Below, in pieces: positions 63,489-63,612 of a stretch of DNA of 63,612 bases; the first letter of the stretch is position 1; every line of letters begins with the position of its first letter. Origin of the DNA: CAYNRE01 sp964399535 (GTDB taxonomy: Bacteria; Planctomycetota; Planctomycetia; Pirellulales; CAYNRE01). The notes beneath the pieces were generated by a model, which saw only the letters and a list, made by a program, of their open reading frames with translations, searched no databases and was not told the origin of the DNA. The stretch is from assembly GCA_964399535.1 (NCBI GenBank), contig CAYNRE010000043.1, positions 1 through 63,612 on the forward strand, given 5' to 3'. A program made the position numbers and the translations under genes.

Positions 63489-63612
63489 GTCCGCCCAGTC
63501 CGGCGGCACCTCGGAAGCCCAGGGGCAGCCGGTTGGCCGTTTGAATGGTTTGGATGCCCAGCAAGCTGAATCCGAACAGGCTCTCGACCGGGGCGGTGAC
63601 CGTCTCGATCAG
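63475..63612 (-). CDS. Hypothetical protein, C-terminal end (partial)
   Basis: 45 residues and a TAA stop at 63475-63477; the gene continues beyond the window edge. The visible end (LIETVTAPVESLFGFSLLGI, then a Gly/Leu-rich tail ending GGLGFF) has no recognisable domain. It is on the same strand as the two small secreted paralogs, but the interval to them is 266 bases. The end lies in the exact 19-bp duplication. Confidence 0.5.
   Translation of the reverse strand: MIETVTAPVESLFGFSLLGIQTIQTANRLPLGFRGAAGLGGLGFF

Overview
The window is strongly GC-rich chromosomal DNA of a Gram-negative-type bacterium, most likely a planctomycete of the Pirellulales kind. The support is indirect: a TAT-exported DUF1501 protein, a TAT-exported ThuA protein, PEP-CTERM-type surface proteins, short secreted paralogs with Tyr/Asn/Gly-rich ends, a lipid A operon with an OmpH/Skp chaperone, and frequent GTG/TTG starts. 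No rRNA, tRNA, CRISPR array, transposase or phage gene was seen. The gene order looks like ordinary vertically inherited chromosome.

Layout. 0-2.4 kb: the end of an ABC-2-like permease, then an ABC-exporter homologue that has lost most ATPase motifs. 2.4-6.2 kb (minus strand): skp/ompH, lpxC, lpxA and a Gfo/Idh/MocA oxidoreductase, an envelope and lipid A operon. 6.4-8.6 kb: a secreted M28 peptidase with PA and PDZ domains. 9-11.3 kb: a receiver-only protein and an FHA-GAF histidine kinase. 12-15.7 kb: a 1210-residue fusion of fatty acyl-AMP ligase, acyl carrier protein and alpha-oxoamine synthase, which reads as a self-loading, serine-palmitoyltransferase-like enzyme. 15.9-20.6 kb: a NarL-type regulator, a sigma-54 activator with Glu at the phospho-acceptor position, a ThuA protein and a Ser/Thr kinase. 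21-23.4 kb: a sugar-type ABC binding protein and permease with no ATPase gene. 23.5-27.5 kb: a pseudopilin, an HtrA-like protease with several PDZ domains, and a companion that has lost its catalytic residues. 27.7-32.6 kb: a condensation-type acyltransferase, an FGGY kinase and a clear sphingosine-1-phosphate lyase homologue. 32.6-41.2 kb: an NYN/OST-HTH protein, a small membrane protein, DUF1501, a VPxPA-ending surface protein, a primary-type sigma factor, ribosomal protein S1 and a secreted protein of unknown role.

41.6-62.3 kb is a cell-surface polysaccharide locus. It has two routes to amino-uronic-acid nucleotide sugars (a UDP-GlcNAc 6-dehydrogenase plus C4-epimerase pair, and a WecB/WecC pair), two sulfotransferases, a heparinase II/III-like protein, a two-domain dehydrogenase/oxidoreductase, two GT4 glycosyltransferases, a methyltransferase, a DegT-type aminotransferase and a PglC-like initiating sugar transferase. 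Together these suggest an acidic, possibly sulfated, glycosaminoglycan-like polymer. A PEP-CTERM protein and a large secreted protein of unknown function lie inside the locus. No flippase, polymerase or exosortase is in the window. 62.3-63.6 kb holds two tandem paralogous small secreted proteins and the end of another gene.

The most notable theme is sphingoid-base-like lipid metabolism: a one-polypeptide FAAL-ACP-AOS synthase and, 15 kb away, a sphingosine-1-phosphate lyase homologue, with a condensation-type acyltransferase close to the lyase. Linking the three genes is inference. The second theme is a set of regulatory or catalytic proteins with altered active sites: the ABC ATPase, the sigma-54 activator and the HtrA companion.
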